64,000 bases of DNA from Devosia salina (GTDB lineage: Bacteria; Pseudomonadota; Alphaproteobacteria; Rhizobiales; Devosiaceae). Positions within the stretch are counted from its first letter, which is position 1, and each line of letters opens with the position of its first letter. The notes under the pieces are model-generated. The model worked only from the letters and a program-made list of their open reading frames with translations, was not told the origin of the DNA and ran no database searches. The stretch lies in NCBI RefSeq assembly GCF_019504385.1, contig NZ_CP080590.1, forward strand, positions 2,770,001 through 2,834,000. Direction: 5' to 3'. The translations under genes and the position numbers were made by a program. This document shows, piece after piece, positions 40,726 to 48,831 of the stretch.

Positions 40726-41877
40726 CTAGAGGAGGTTGGCGCGTGCAAGGTCGCGCAGCAAATGGCTTGTGCCATAGGTCCAGGGCGGACATTTGGTGGA
40801 GAGGTTGACGACATTGGTCAGCTTGCCGAGGCTGGGTGTCGAAATGGAGACACGATCGCCCAGCTTGTGGGTGAAACCCTTGCCGGCGCCATCACGATCC
40901 TTCACCGGTGCGAACATGGTGCCCAGATAGAGCACCAGTCCGTCGGGATATTGATGGTGCGCCCCGACCGTGGCGGCAACCAGCGATTCCGGCGTCCGCG
41001 AGATCTGCGCCATGTTCGACTGCCCCTCGAGCACGAAGCCATCGGTGCCCTCCACCCGCAGCGCGATCTCGGCCTGCTTGATGGTCTCGAGCGAGAAATC
41101 GCCGTCGAACAACCGCACGAACGGCCCCAGCGAGGCTGAGGCATTATTGTCCTTGGCCTTGCCCAGCAGCAGCGCCGAGCGTCCCTCGACGTCGCGCAGA
41201 TTGACGTCATTGCCCAGCGTGGCGCCGATGATCTCGCCCTTGCTGGTCACCAGCAGCGCCACTTCCGGTTCGGGATTGTTCCAGCTCGAAATCGGATGCA
41301 GCCCCACTTCGGCGCCATGGCCCACCGCGCTCATCGGCTGGCCCTTGGTGAAGATTTCCGCATCCGGGCCGATGCCGACTTCCAGATACTGGCTCCACAC
41401 GCCCTTCTCGATCAGTGCCGCCTTGACCTTCATGGCCGCGTCCGAACCGGGCACGAGCTGTGAAAGATCGGTGCCGATCAGCTCGAGGATTTCGCTGCGC
41501 AGCGCGTCGGCACGCGAAATATCGCCCCGCGCCTGCTCTTCGATGACCCGCTCGAGCAGCGACACCACGAAGGTCACCCCCGATGCCTTGATGGCCTGCA
41601 GGTCAATGGGAGCCAGGAGGCGCGGCAGCGTCTCGACCTGCCGTCCGGCGACCGCATTATCCAGGATCGCGCCGATCTCGCCGACCGCGCGGCCAGGTGC
41701 CGTGCGCACATGCTCGGCCGCGTGCCCGCTTTCGGCAATATCGCGCACGGTGGCCATGCCGCGGGCCGTGATATCGACCAGTTGCCCCTCGCGCACCGTG
41801 ACAATGCGCGGATGATCAAAACCGGGCACCCAGGCCCGCCCCAAAAGCACGCCTTCGGGTATTTCGTTCACGCTCAT
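40726..41877 (-). CDS. FAH-family 2-keto-3-deoxy-pentonate dehydratase-like protein
   Basis: 383 residues of the fumarylacetoacetate hydrolase superfamily. Metal-binding carboxylates are seen in the conserved core: PEPEVALLVTSKGEIIGATL, GNDVNLRDVEGRSALLLGKA-KDNN and LGPFVRLFD. In this superfamily XylX and AraD1 dehydrate 2-keto-3-deoxy-D-xylonate or L-arabonate to 2-oxoglutarate semialdehyde. With the downstream semialdehyde dehydrogenase this is the end of the Weimberg-type route. The nearby arabinofuranosidase favours L-arabinose. AGGGGG precedes ATG 41877. Confidence 0.8.
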   Translation of the reverse strand: MSVNEIPEGVLLGRAWVPGFDHPRIVTVREGQLVDITARGMATVRDIAESGHAAEHVRTAPGRAVGEIGAILDNAVAGRQVETLPRLLAPIDLQAIKASGVTFVVSLLERVIEEQARGDISRADALRSEILELIGTDLSQLVPGSDAAMKVKAALIEKGVWSQYLEVGIGPDAEIFTKGQPMSAVGHGAEVGLHPISSWNNPEPEVALLVTSKGEIIGATLGNDVNLRDVEGRSALLLGKAKDNNASASLGPFVRLFDGDFSLETIKQAEIALRVEGTDGFVLEGQSNMAQISRTPESLVAATVGAHHQYPDGLVLYLGTMFAPVKDRDGAGKGFTHKLGDRVSISTPSLGKLTNVVNLSTKCPPWTYGTSHLLRDLARANLL

Positions 41878-42070
41878 GGCTGGCCCCCTGACAAGTTAGA
41901 ACCGTGACTAGCCCAGGCCGCGGGCCATGCGCAAGCAAACATGCATATAAGTCATACTTTTTACCAATGCCACCCCCGCCCCGCCCGTTCAACTCCGGTT
42001 CATCTGCGCCGCAATACTGACGCATTGGCCCGGGACACGTTGGTCCCGGCAGATACTCAAGGAGTTTTCC

Positions 42071-42787
42071 ATGCGTGCCCTCAGCGTCCTCGTTCCCTTC
42101 GCCCTGATCGCCACCGCACTTCCGGCCTATGCCGGCACCATCGCCATTGAGGGGCGCGGCGAAGTGCGCGCGGCGCCCGACATGGCCACGATCAATTCCG
42201 GTGTCACCACCCAGGGCGCCACCGCCCGCGAAGCGCTCGACGCCAATACCGCCGCCATGTCCGAGCTGATCGCCGCCCTCAAGGCCGCCGGCATCGAGGC
42301 GCGCGACATCCAGACCTCAGGCTTCTCGGTCAATCCCAACTATGTCTATTCGGACGCCCGCGATGATCTGGGTTATTCGCTGCCACCCAGGATCAACGGC
42401 TACCAGGTATCCAACACGGTTACCGTGGTGGTGCGCGATCTCGAGGATCTGGGCGCCATTCTCGACAAGTCCGTCACCGTCGGCGCCAACACGGTCAATG
42501 GCGTCAGCTTCTCTGTCGCGGACCCGTCCGAGCTGCTCGACGAAGCGCGCAAGGCCGCCTTTGCCGACGCCCGCCACAAGGCTGACCTCTATGCCGGTGT
42601 CGCCGGCGCAACACTGGGCGAACTGCAGTCAATTTCCGAGCAGCAGAGCTTTGATTCGCCCCAGCCCTACCCCATGTACGCACGAGCAGAGATGTCGGCC
42701 GCGGCCGATGTGCCGGTGGAAGCGGGCGAAATGAGCTTCGCCATCACCGTCAACGTGTCGTGGGATTTGAACAACAGCGCCGACTAA
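42071..42787 (+). CDS. SIMPL-domain (DUF541) periplasmic protein
   Basis: 238 residues with a signal peptide (MRALSVLVPFALIATALPAY-AG) and one SIMPL/DUF541 domain: IAIEGRGEVRAAPDMATINS-GVTTQG, DIQTSGFSVNPNYVY, NGYQVSNTVTVVVRDLEDLG and a DEARKAAFADARHKADLYAG helix. Members such as BP26 form periplasmic ring assemblies; E. coli YggE has been linked to oxidative stress. AAGGAG lies before the ATG. Monocistronic; a short hairpin (CCGGGAC/GTCCCGG) lies in its leader near 42035. Confidence 0.85.
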   Translation: MRALSVLVPFALIATALPAYAGTIAIEGRGEVRAAPDMATINSGVTTQGATAREALDANTAAMSELIAALKAAGIEARDIQTSGFSVNPNYVYSDARDDLGYSLPPRINGYQVSNTVTVVVRDLEDLGAILDKSVTVGANTVNGVSFSVADPSELLDEARKAAFADARHKADLYAGVAGATLGELQSISEQQSFDSPQPYPMYARAEMSAAADVPVEAGEMSFAITVNVSWDLNNSAD

Positions 42788-42985
42788 TCCGTGCACAAAC
42801 ACGGCTTTGCCATGTTTCCGTCAAACCCAGGCGGCCAATCGCGCGTTGTGTTTCATCAGGGGCAAGTTGAGTCTTCGACCTGCCCTTGAGTTACCCGATC
42901 CCCTCTTTGAGGGGGCTTGGGCGGTGGGGGCGGTTCCACCGTAGTCACTCCGTCCCCACCAACTTCGCCCCGGCCGCGACGCGGC

Positions 42986-43104
42986 AGAAACCTTCCGGTG
43001 GAAGGTTTCTAGGGGCGAAGGCCATGAGACTTCGATCCGTACCGGAGGGACGATCTCGCCAGTGGCGAGATCGGAGGTGAGAAGGCCACGAGACCTATGG
43101 TCGA
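42986..43104. repeat. compound intergenic repeat with two hairpins
   Basis: In order: a perfect 11-bp hairpin AGAAACCTTCC-GGT-GGAAGGTTTCT (42986-43010), a 14-mer GAAGGCCATGAGAC (43017), a perfect 10-bp hairpin CGATCTCGCC-AGT-GGCGAGATCG (43051-43073), and a near-copy of the 14-mer, GAAGGCCACGAGAC (43081). The stretch 42788-43144 has no gene; the minus-strand frame across it looks like a repeat-derived shadow. This looks like a dispersed intergenic element. Confidence 0.6.
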
Positions 43105-43144
43105 GTGGCAGCTCGAATGGCATGCACCGGCGGCTGAGTGCTCC

Positions 43145-43975
43145 CTACCCCGCCAGCACCTTCCACAGCATGTTCAGCCCCACCGCCACCAGAAACACCG
43201 CGAACACATATTTCAGCGTCTTCTGGTCCATGCGATGCGCCAGGGCCGCCCCCCAGGGCGCGCAGATGGCCGCCAGTACGCCCACCAGCGCCAGCGCCAG
43301 CAGGTTGATATAGCCCACGCTGAGCGGCGGCAGGTTCTCCACGCCCCATCCCGAGATCACGAAGCCGGCCGTCCCCGACAGGGCGATGGCGACACCGATG
43401 GCCGCCGACGTGCCGACGGCCTTGTGCATGCTCTGCCCGAAGGCCACCAGCGTCGGCACCGTCAGCGAGCCGCCGCCAATGCCCATCAGCGAGGAGATAT
43501 AGCCCACAATGAAAGCCGAGACCCGGTGGGTGGGCGCCGAGCCGCTGAGATGCCCCATCAGGCGTGTCTGGAAAGCAAAGATGATATTGGCCGCGATCAC
43601 GAAGGCCATCACGGCAAAGATGATGCGCAGCACGTCTCCCGAATACCAGCCCGCCATCAGCCCGCCGATGAAGGTGCCCGCGACGATGAAAGGTGCCCAG
43701 AGCTTGAGCACGGCCACATCCAGCGCCCCGCGCTTGTGGTGCGCCCGGGCGCTCATGATCCCGGTCGGGATGATGATGGCGAGCGACGTGCCCACCGCCA
43801 CGTGCTGGACCACTTCGGCATCATAGCCCATCAGCAACAGGGCGTTGGAGAGAGCCGGCACGATCACCGCGCCACCGCCAATGCCCAGTAGGCCCGCTGC
43901 GACGCCAGACACCACGCCGGTGGCCATCAGTCCCAGTACGAATGGCCAATAGCCCACCAGCGTGCCCCAATCCAT
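43145..43975 (-). CDS. TSUP (TauE/SafE) family membrane transporter
   Basis: 276 residues with about eight membrane helices. The two conserved repeats carry VSGVAAGLLGIGGGAVIVPA and ISSLMGIGGGSLTVPTLVAF, the hallmark glycine motifs of TauE/SafE (DUF81) proteins. The family exports or imports sulfur-containing anions such as sulfite, sulfoacetate or taurine products; the substrate here is unknown. ATG 43975 is chosen (GGAG 7 bases upstream); ATG 43981 overlaps the yjbQ stop as ATGA. Confidence 0.85.
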   Translation of the reverse strand: MDWGTLVGYWPFVLGLMATGVVSGVAAGLLGIGGGAVIVPALSNALLLMGYDAEVVQHVAVGTSLAIIIPTGIMSARAHHKRGALDVAVLKLWAPFIVAGTFIGGLMAGWYSGDVLRIIFAVMAFVIAANIIFAFQTRLMGHLSGSAPTHRVSAFIVGYISSLMGIGGGSLTVPTLVAFGQSMHKAVGTSAAIGVAIALSGTAGFVISGWGVENLPPLSVGYINLLALALVGVLAAICAPWGAALAHRMDQKTLKYVFAVFLVAVGLNMLWKVLAG

Positions 43976-43977
43976 GT

Positions 43978-44397
43978 TCATTCTCCGATGATGTGAAACA
44001 CGAGCTCGCGCCGGTGCGGGCGCCTGCGATGCTCGAAAAGATAAAGTCCCTGCCAGGTGCCCAGCACCGGCCGGCCCTGGTTGACGGGAATGCCGATCGA
44101 CGTCTGCGTCAGCGCTGCCTTGATATGGGCGGGCATGTCGTCCGGTCCCTCGGTGGTGTGCACCAGCCAGTCCATGCCCTCGGGGACGAGGCGTTGGAAG
44201 AACCCGTCGAGATCGGTCTGCACATCCGGGTCGGCATTCTCCTGGATCAGCAGCGAACAGGACGTGTGCCGCACAAAGGCCGTCACCAGCCCGGTCTGGA
44301 TTCCCGCGCCGCTGACAAAATTGCGCAAGGCGGAACTGACCTCATAGAGACCGGGCCCCCGCGTCGAAACAACCACGCTGTCGATGGCTTGCTGCAT
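43978..44397 (-). CDS. YjbQ/UPF0047 family protein
   Basis: 139 residues from ATG 44397 (MQQAIDSVVVSTRGPGLYEV). Conserved features: AFVRHTSCSLLIQENADPDV, with the metal-binding His, MDWLVHTTEGPDDMPAHIKA and GTWQGLYLFEHR. Family members form a trimer with a possible metal site; weak thiamine-phosphate synthase activity has been reported. It is transcribed with the TSUP transporter gene, which starts about where it ends. Confidence 0.87.
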   Translation of the reverse strand: MQQAIDSVVVSTRGPGLYEVSSALRNFVSGAGIQTGLVTAFVRHTSCSLLIQENADPDVQTDLDGFFQRLVPEGMDWLVHTTEGPDDMPAHIKAALTQTSIGIPVNQGRPVLGTWQGLYLFEHRRRPHRRELVFHIIGE

Positions 44398-44628
44398 GCC
44401 CACCGGCCTAGCATGTCCGCGCCTCCGGCGGAAAGTCGCTGGTGGGCGGTTCCGTCCAGCCTGCCGCATTGGCGCCGCAATGCTCACATCCTGCTGGCAA
44501 TAAGTGCGGCGGCGGAACCCGTCGCTTGCCCCCGCGTTCTGGGCATTGCGGGGCCCGACGGACCCATCCATGGCCGGACAGGACTGTTCATACAGCGTTC
44601 AGCTACGGCCCACGATGCTCGACGGGAA

Positions 44629-44641
44629 GTGTTTCAAACAC
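44629..44641. promoter_or_regulatory. short palindrome before OmpA-like gene
   Basis: GTGTTTCAAACAC is symmetric around the central C and sits 15 bp before ATG 44657, just upstream of AAAAGGATAAG. It may be a regulator site or an mRNA hairpin near the ribosome site. Confidence 0.4.
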
Positions 44642-44656
44642 AAAAGGATAAGAACA

Positions 44657-46855
44657 ATGCGCCTCAAAACCTGGCTCCTGACCGGAACCAGCATCGGCCT
44701 GCTGGCCCTTGCGCCCATCGCCGCCAATGCCCAGGACGCCGAACTGCAAACGGCCTACCAGGCCTATCTCGAAGCCCAGGCATCGGGCGATGCCGCAGCG
44801 CTTGAAACCGCCCAGACCAGCCTGACCGAGCTGTGCATCGTGGGGGGCTATACGAGCCTGGAAGAATGTCTGGCCGCGCTTGAAGCTGCCGCCGCTGCCC
44901 CGCCTGCCGCCGAGGAACCGGCAGCTGAAGAGCCGGCTGTCGCCCCGGACGAGGCCGCCCCGGCGGAAGAACCGGCACCGGCCATTGAAGAACCTGCTCC
45001 GGCCGAAGAACCGGCCGCGGAAGCGCCGGCTGCCGAGGAGCCCGCTGCTGAACAGCCCGCCGCCGAGGAACCGGTCGCTGAAGAACCCGTGGCTGAAGAA
45101 CCCGCCATGGAACCCGAACCGGCCGCCGAGGAAATGCCCGCTGCCGAACAGCCAGCAGCTGAACAGCCGGTGGCAGAAGAACCTGTGGCAGAAGAGCCCG
45201 TGGCAGAGGACCCCATGGCAGAGGAGCCGGCCGCGCAGGCCGAACAGCCCGCCGAGGACGCTGCCCAGACCGATATCGAGGCCCAGCTTGCGGCTGAGGT
45301 TGATGCCTACAACGCCGCCGTTGCCGACCTGTCCGCCGGCGATGCCGACGCACAGGCCCGGATTGACGCGGCACTGGCTGAAATCACGGCCATCTGCGGC
45401 ACGCTCGGCTACACCGACAACCAGACCTGCGTGGCCGATTTCGGCCTGACCCTGTCGCCGCTGCCCGAGGCTGCGCCGACCGAGGAACAGCCTGCTGTCC
45501 CGGCACCGGGCGACGAGCAGCCGGCCCCGGTCGAGGAAACCACGTCTGATGGCCAGCCGGCCGAAATGGTCGAGGACCTGCCCGAAGGCGTGACCGAGGA
45601 CCAGATCGCGCCCGTGCTCGACAGCGCCAAGGATGAGGAAGCCGCGCCTTCCGAAAGCGCCCAGCCCGTCGAGGGCGAAGCGGCCGTAGAGGCAGAGGCG
45701 GAGGCAGCACAGGCTGACGCCGAACCTGCTACTCAGGCTGAAGAGCCTGCTGCCCCGCCGCCGGCCAGTGACGAAGAGGCCCAGGCCGAAATGATCCAGA
45801 CCATGGCCGCCGAGCCAATGGCTGCGGTCACCGCGGAGGAAGGCACGGCCGTCACGGCCGAGGAAAGCACGACCGTCAACCAGACGATCGTCAACAACTA
45901 CGTCACCAACATCACCAACAACGTGACGGGCGACAACAACACGGTAACCACGGGTGTCCAGCAGACGCCGGTGACTGTCGTCGAAGCGCCGGTCGTGGAG
46001 AGCGATCCCGGCGAAGCGTTCACGCAACTGATCCTGCAGGTCGGGACCCAGCTGTTCGTCAACTCGGTCGGCCTCGACACCGATCGCTTCTATAACCCGC
46101 AGGAAGACGAGATCTACTATGAGCGCCTCAGCAATGATCGGATCCGCGAGGTAATCACGCGTCCGGACGGCACACAGATTATCACCGTGCGCAATCGCAA
46201 CGGCGATATCCTGCGCCGCTCGCGCATCACGCCCGATGGCCGCGAATATGTGCTCGCCTATTTTGACGACCGTTACTATGACGAACTCGCCGAGTGGCGC
46301 GACCCGGCCGCCGACCTGCCACCGCTGCGCCTCAACATTCCTGTTCGCGAATATGTGCTGGATGCCAGCTATGCCGACGAGCAGGAACTGGAGGTCTTCT
46401 TCAGCCAGCCACCGGTGGAACGCGTTGCGCGTCTCTATTCGATCGACGAGGTGAAGCGTTCGGCTCGCCTGCGTGACAGTGTCCGTCGTCTCGAAGTGGG
46501 CAACCTCACCTTCGACACCGGCGCCGCCACCATCGGTCGTGACCAGGTGCGGGCCCTCTCCGGCGTCGCCAACGCCATGCTGGCGCTGCTCGAACGCAAC
46601 CCCAACGAGACCTTCCTGATCGAAGGCCATACCGATGCGGTTGGTTCGGACATCTCCAACCTGCGCCTGTCGGACCTGCGTGCAGCCACCGTGGCCCGCG
46701 TGCTGACCGACTTCTACGGCGTTCCGCCCGAGAACCTGGCCACCCAGGGCTATGGCGAGCGCTATCTCAAGATCCGCACCGAGGCGGCCGAGCGTGAGAA
46801 TCGTCGCGTCACCATCCGCCGGATCACCCCGCTGATTACGGTCACCTCCCGCTAG
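44657..46855 (+). CDS. OmpA-family envelope protein with Ala/Glu/Pro repeats
   Basis: 732 residues from ATG 44657 with AAGGA upstream. Signal peptide (MRLKTWLLTGTSIGLLALAP-IAANA). Residues about 85-220 are a long low-complexity tract of EEPA/EEPVAEEPV repeats, with a second Glu/Ala-rich tract at about 280-400. An Asn/Thr-rich VNQTIVNNYVTNITNNVTGD segment follows. The C-terminus is a complete OmpA-like peptidoglycan-binding domain: LTFDTGAATIGRDQVRALSG, IEGHTDAVGSDISNLRLSDL and VTIRRITPL. The extended acidic repeats could span the periplasm between a membrane part and the cell wall. No beta-barrel is obvious. Confidence 0.88.
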   Translation: MRLKTWLLTGTSIGLLALAPIAANAQDAELQTAYQAYLEAQASGDAAALETAQTSLTELCIVGGYTSLEECLAALEAAAAAPPAAEEPAAEEPAVAPDEAAPAEEPAPAIEEPAPAEEPAAEAPAAEEPAAEQPAAEEPVAEEPVAEEPAMEPEPAAEEMPAAEQPAAEQPVAEEPVAEEPVAEDPMAEEPAAQAEQPAEDAAQTDIEAQLAAEVDAYNAAVADLSAGDADAQARIDAALAEITAICGTLGYTDNQTCVADFGLTLSPLPEAAPTEEQPAVPAPGDEQPAPVEETTSDGQPAEMVEDLPEGVTEDQIAPVLDSAKDEEAAPSESAQPVEGEAAVEAEAEAAQADAEPATQAEEPAAPPPASDEEAQAEMIQTMAAEPMAAVTAEEGTAVTAEESTTVNQTIVNNYVTNITNNVTGDNNTVTTGVQQTPVTVVEAPVVESDPGEAFTQLILQVGTQLFVNSVGLDTDRFYNPQEDEIYYERLSNDRIREVITRPDGTQIITVRNRNGDILRRSRITPDGREYVLAYFDDRYYDELAEWRDPAADLPPLRLNIPVREYVLDASYADEQELEVFFSQPPVERVARLYSIDEVKRSARLRDSVRRLEVGNLTFDTGAATIGRDQVRALSGVANAMLALLERNPNETFLIEGHTDAVGSDISNLRLSDLRAATVARVLTDFYGVPPENLATQGYGERYLKIRTEAAERENRRVTIRRITPLITVTSR

Positions 46856-46884
46856 GCCGGCCAGAAATCCAGCCACCAGTCACG

Positions 46885-46914
46885 AAAGGCCGGGCAGTTT
46901 GCCCGGCCTTTTTC
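46885..46914 (+). terminator. intrinsic terminator after OmpA-like gene
   Basis: AAGGCCGGGCA-GTT-TGCCCGGCCTT with five T: an 11-bp GC-rich stem and T-run, 30 bp after the stop codon at 46855. A textbook Rho-independent terminator. Confidence 0.95.
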
Positions 46915-47070
46915 GCGTCCGCTATCCTGTTCCCCGCCCCCGGGAACACGAAATCTTGAAATTGCCACAATGATTCGTGCCCCAGCACGCCCCAGAACCA
47001 TCCGCAACCTATTGGCATCGCACAGTTTATCACGCCAGAACGCAATTTTATCGAGCAGTTCACAACTCCG

Positions 47071-47095
47071 GGAACTCGGCGCTCTGGCCGGCGTT
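47071..47095 (+). promoter_or_regulatory. EcfG-type general stress promoter
   Basis: GGAAC at 47071-47075 and CGTT at 47092-47095 are separated by exactly 16 bases, which is the consensus for the alphaproteobacterial general stress sigma factor EcfG. It lies 30 bp before ATG 47125, so the downstream small membrane protein is probably stress-induced. Confidence 0.75.
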
Positions 47096-47124
47096 TATTT
47101 GCCAGCGTTGAAACATAGGAGCAA

Positions 47125-47508
47125 ATGATGGCTACCCCCGAACGCGATACTGTCTACACCCGTGACGGCAACCGCACCGTCTACACTCGTGAGAGCAACG
47201 GCACCGGCTGGTTCGTCGGTATCATCGTTGCCTTGGCCCTGCTGGCCATCGGCTATCTGGTCTTCTCGGCCAATTCCGGCCCGTCGACCACTGTCGATGT
47301 CAATGGCGCCCCTGCTGTTGAAACCCCGGCGACCGATCCGGCCATGGCTCCGGCCCCGATGACCGAGGCACCCGCCGTGGAAACCGCTCCGGCCACTGAC
47401 GCCGCCCCGATGACCGAGGCTGCTCCGGCCGCCCCGGCTGATGCTCCGGCAGAGGCTGCGCCTGCCGAGACCGCCCCGGCCGCTGAACCTGCTGCGCCCG
47501 CCAACTAA
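47125..47508 (+). CDS. membrane-anchored Ala/Pro-rich small protein
   Basis: 127 residues (126 if started at ATG 47128). The N-terminus (ATPERDTVYTRDGNRTVYTR) contains a twin VYTR motif and is followed by one membrane helix (GWFVGIIVALALLAIGYLVF). The rest is a low-complexity Ala/Pro/Glu/Thr tail (MTEAPAVETAPATDAAPMTE), probably disordered and periplasmic. AGGAG precedes the start. The EcfG-like promoter 30 bp upstream suggests induction in general stress. A strong terminator follows. No enzymatic function expected. Confidence 0.75.
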   Translation: MMATPERDTVYTRDGNRTVYTRESNGTGWFVGIIVALALLAIGYLVFSANSGPSTTVDVNGAPAVETPATDPAMAPAPMTEAPAVETAPATDAAPMTEAAPAAPADAPAEAAPAETAPAAEPAAPAN

Positions 47509-47554
47509 TCGGCGCAGCACCTAAGGGTACTGGCCCCTCCCTCCAGAACCCGAT

Positions 47555-47583
47555 GGCCCCGGCATTGCCGGGGCCGCTTTTTT
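47555..47583 (+). terminator. intrinsic terminator
   Basis: GGCCCCGGC-ATT-GCCGGGGCC then GCTTTTTT, 47 bp after the stop at 47508. Perfect 9-bp stem, three-base loop and T-run. Confidence 0.93.
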
Positions 47584-47667
47584 GTGACGGCCCGTGACAT
47601 CTTGTTCACCCCGGTTGTGAAACGGATTGAACATCCCCATCTGCCCAGAAAAGCCAAGGGAGACGAC

Positions 47668-48357
47668 ATGTTCAACATCGACCAGATCCTCAAGACCCTG
47701 CAGACCGACCAGAACGCTCAGCGCACCGCCATGACCGGCGCAGCGGGCTTGGCTGCCGGCATGCTTCTAGCGGGCGGCAAGCCCGGCAAGCTGCTTGGCA
47801 ACGCCGTCAAGGTCGGCGCCATGGCCGCTGTCGGCGGGCTCGCCTACAAGGCCTGGCAAACCTATCAGCAGGGCCAGTCCGGGCAGGGCCAGCCGCCGGC
47901 CGCCCGCGAAGACGCCTTCATCCCGGCCCCCGACAGTGCTGCTCAGGAAGAACTGGGCAAGACGCTGGTGCGGGCGATGATAGCGGCAGCCAAGGCCGAT
48001 GGGCGGATCGATGCCGAGGAAAAGGAAGCGATCTTCGAGAAGCTCAAGACAATGCCGCTCTCGACCGAGGAAAAGGCGTGGGTGTTCGACGAACTCTCCA
48101 CCCCACTCGACATCAATGCCGTGGTTGCGCGCGCCGATACGCCCGAACACGCTGCCGAAATCTATGCGGCCTCGCTGGTCGCCATCAGTGCCGATACCGC
48201 CTCCGAACAGGCCTATCTCGAAGCCCTGGCCATCAAGCTCAAGCTTGATCCGGCCCTGGTTGCCGAAATCCACCGCCAGGCCGGCGAAAAGGCACCTCAG
48301 CCAGCCGCCGCCCCGCCCTCACCCTGGGCCTATACCCCAGACCAGAGCAACGTCTGA
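47668..48357 (+). CDS. DUF533/TerB-like protein
   Basis: 229 residues from ATG 47668 with AAGGGAG upstream (MFNIDQILKTLQTDQNAQRT). A glycine-rich hydrophobic stretch (GAAGLAAGMLLAGGKPGKLL-GNAVKVGAMAAVGGLAYKAW) may insert in or touch the membrane. The C-terminal half is the TerB-like helical domain of DUF533 proteins (E. coli YebE type): LVRAMIAAAKADGRIDAEEK, LDINAVVARADTPEHAAEIY and AYLEALAIKLKLDPALVAEI. Function of the family is unclear; members are often stress-induced. Confidence 0.85.
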   Translation: MFNIDQILKTLQTDQNAQRTAMTGAAGLAAGMLLAGGKPGKLLGNAVKVGAMAAVGGLAYKAWQTYQQGQSGQGQPPAAREDAFIPAPDSAAQEELGKTLVRAMIAAAKADGRIDAEEKEAIFEKLKTMPLSTEEKAWVFDELSTPLDINAVVARADTPEHAAEIYAASLVAISADTASEQAYLEALAIKLKLDPALVAEIHRQAGEKAPQPAAAPPSPWAYTPDQSNV

Positions 48358-48374
48358 CCTGGAGCGGCCGCGCT

Positions 48375-48827
48375 CTAGCCGCGGCCGCGATAGGGTGGCA
48401 CGCCCTGATCGGGCAGCCAGACATCGGCCGGCGGCGCACCGGACTGCCAGAACACGTCGATGGGGATGCCGCCGCGCGGATACCAATAGCCGCCGATGCG
48501 CAACCACCGCGGCTTGACCGTCTCGATGATCCGCTTGGCGATGTCGATGGTGCAGCCCTCGTGGAACGCCCCGTGATTGCGGAACGAGGTCAGGTAGAGC
48601 TTGAGCGACTTGCTCTCGACCAGGAACTGGTCCGGCACATAGTCGATCACCAGATGGGCGAAATCGGGCTGCCCGGTCACGGGACACAGCGAGGTGAATT
48701 CTGGCGCCACATAGCGGGCGACATAGTTCACATCAGGATGCGGGTTGGGCACCGGGTCGAGCACAGCATCCTCGGGGCGCTGCGGAACCCCGACATCCTT
48801 GCCCAGCTGTAGCGTTTCGGCATCCAT
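48375..48827 (-). CDS. queF: NADPH-dependent preQ0 reductase QueF (second copy)
   Basis: 150 residues from ATG 48827 (MDAETLQLGKDVGVPQRPED). It has all QueF signatures: FTSLCPVTGQPDFAHLVIDY, ESKSLKLYLTSFRNHGAFHE and GGYWYPRGGIPIDVFWQ. It is clearly homologous along its whole length to the queF at 10522-10983 but differs at many positions, mainly in the N-terminus and the RIIETVKPRW region. It follows the small gene at 48832 by 4 bases. The chromosomal setting among core genes suggests this one may be the ancestral copy. Confidence 0.93.
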   Translation of the reverse strand: MDAETLQLGKDVGVPQRPEDAVLDPVPNPHPDVNYVARYVAPEFTSLCPVTGQPDFAHLVIDYVPDQFLVESKSLKLYLTSFRNHGAFHEGCTIDIAKRIIETVKPRWLRIGGYWYPRGGIPIDVFWQSGAPPADVWLPDQGVPPYRGRG

Positions 48828-48831
48828 GGCG

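Noticed and set aside
42821..43123. 100-codon minus-strand frame between SIMPL and TSUP genes
   Set aside because: It runs across the hairpin repeat region, has no ribosome site and reads as repeat-derived sequence.
44603..46876. 757-codon open frame on the minus strand
   Set aside because: It is the antisense shadow of the OmpA-like gene; long stop-free antisense frames are expected in GC-rich repeats, and it has no ribosome site or protein-like motifs.
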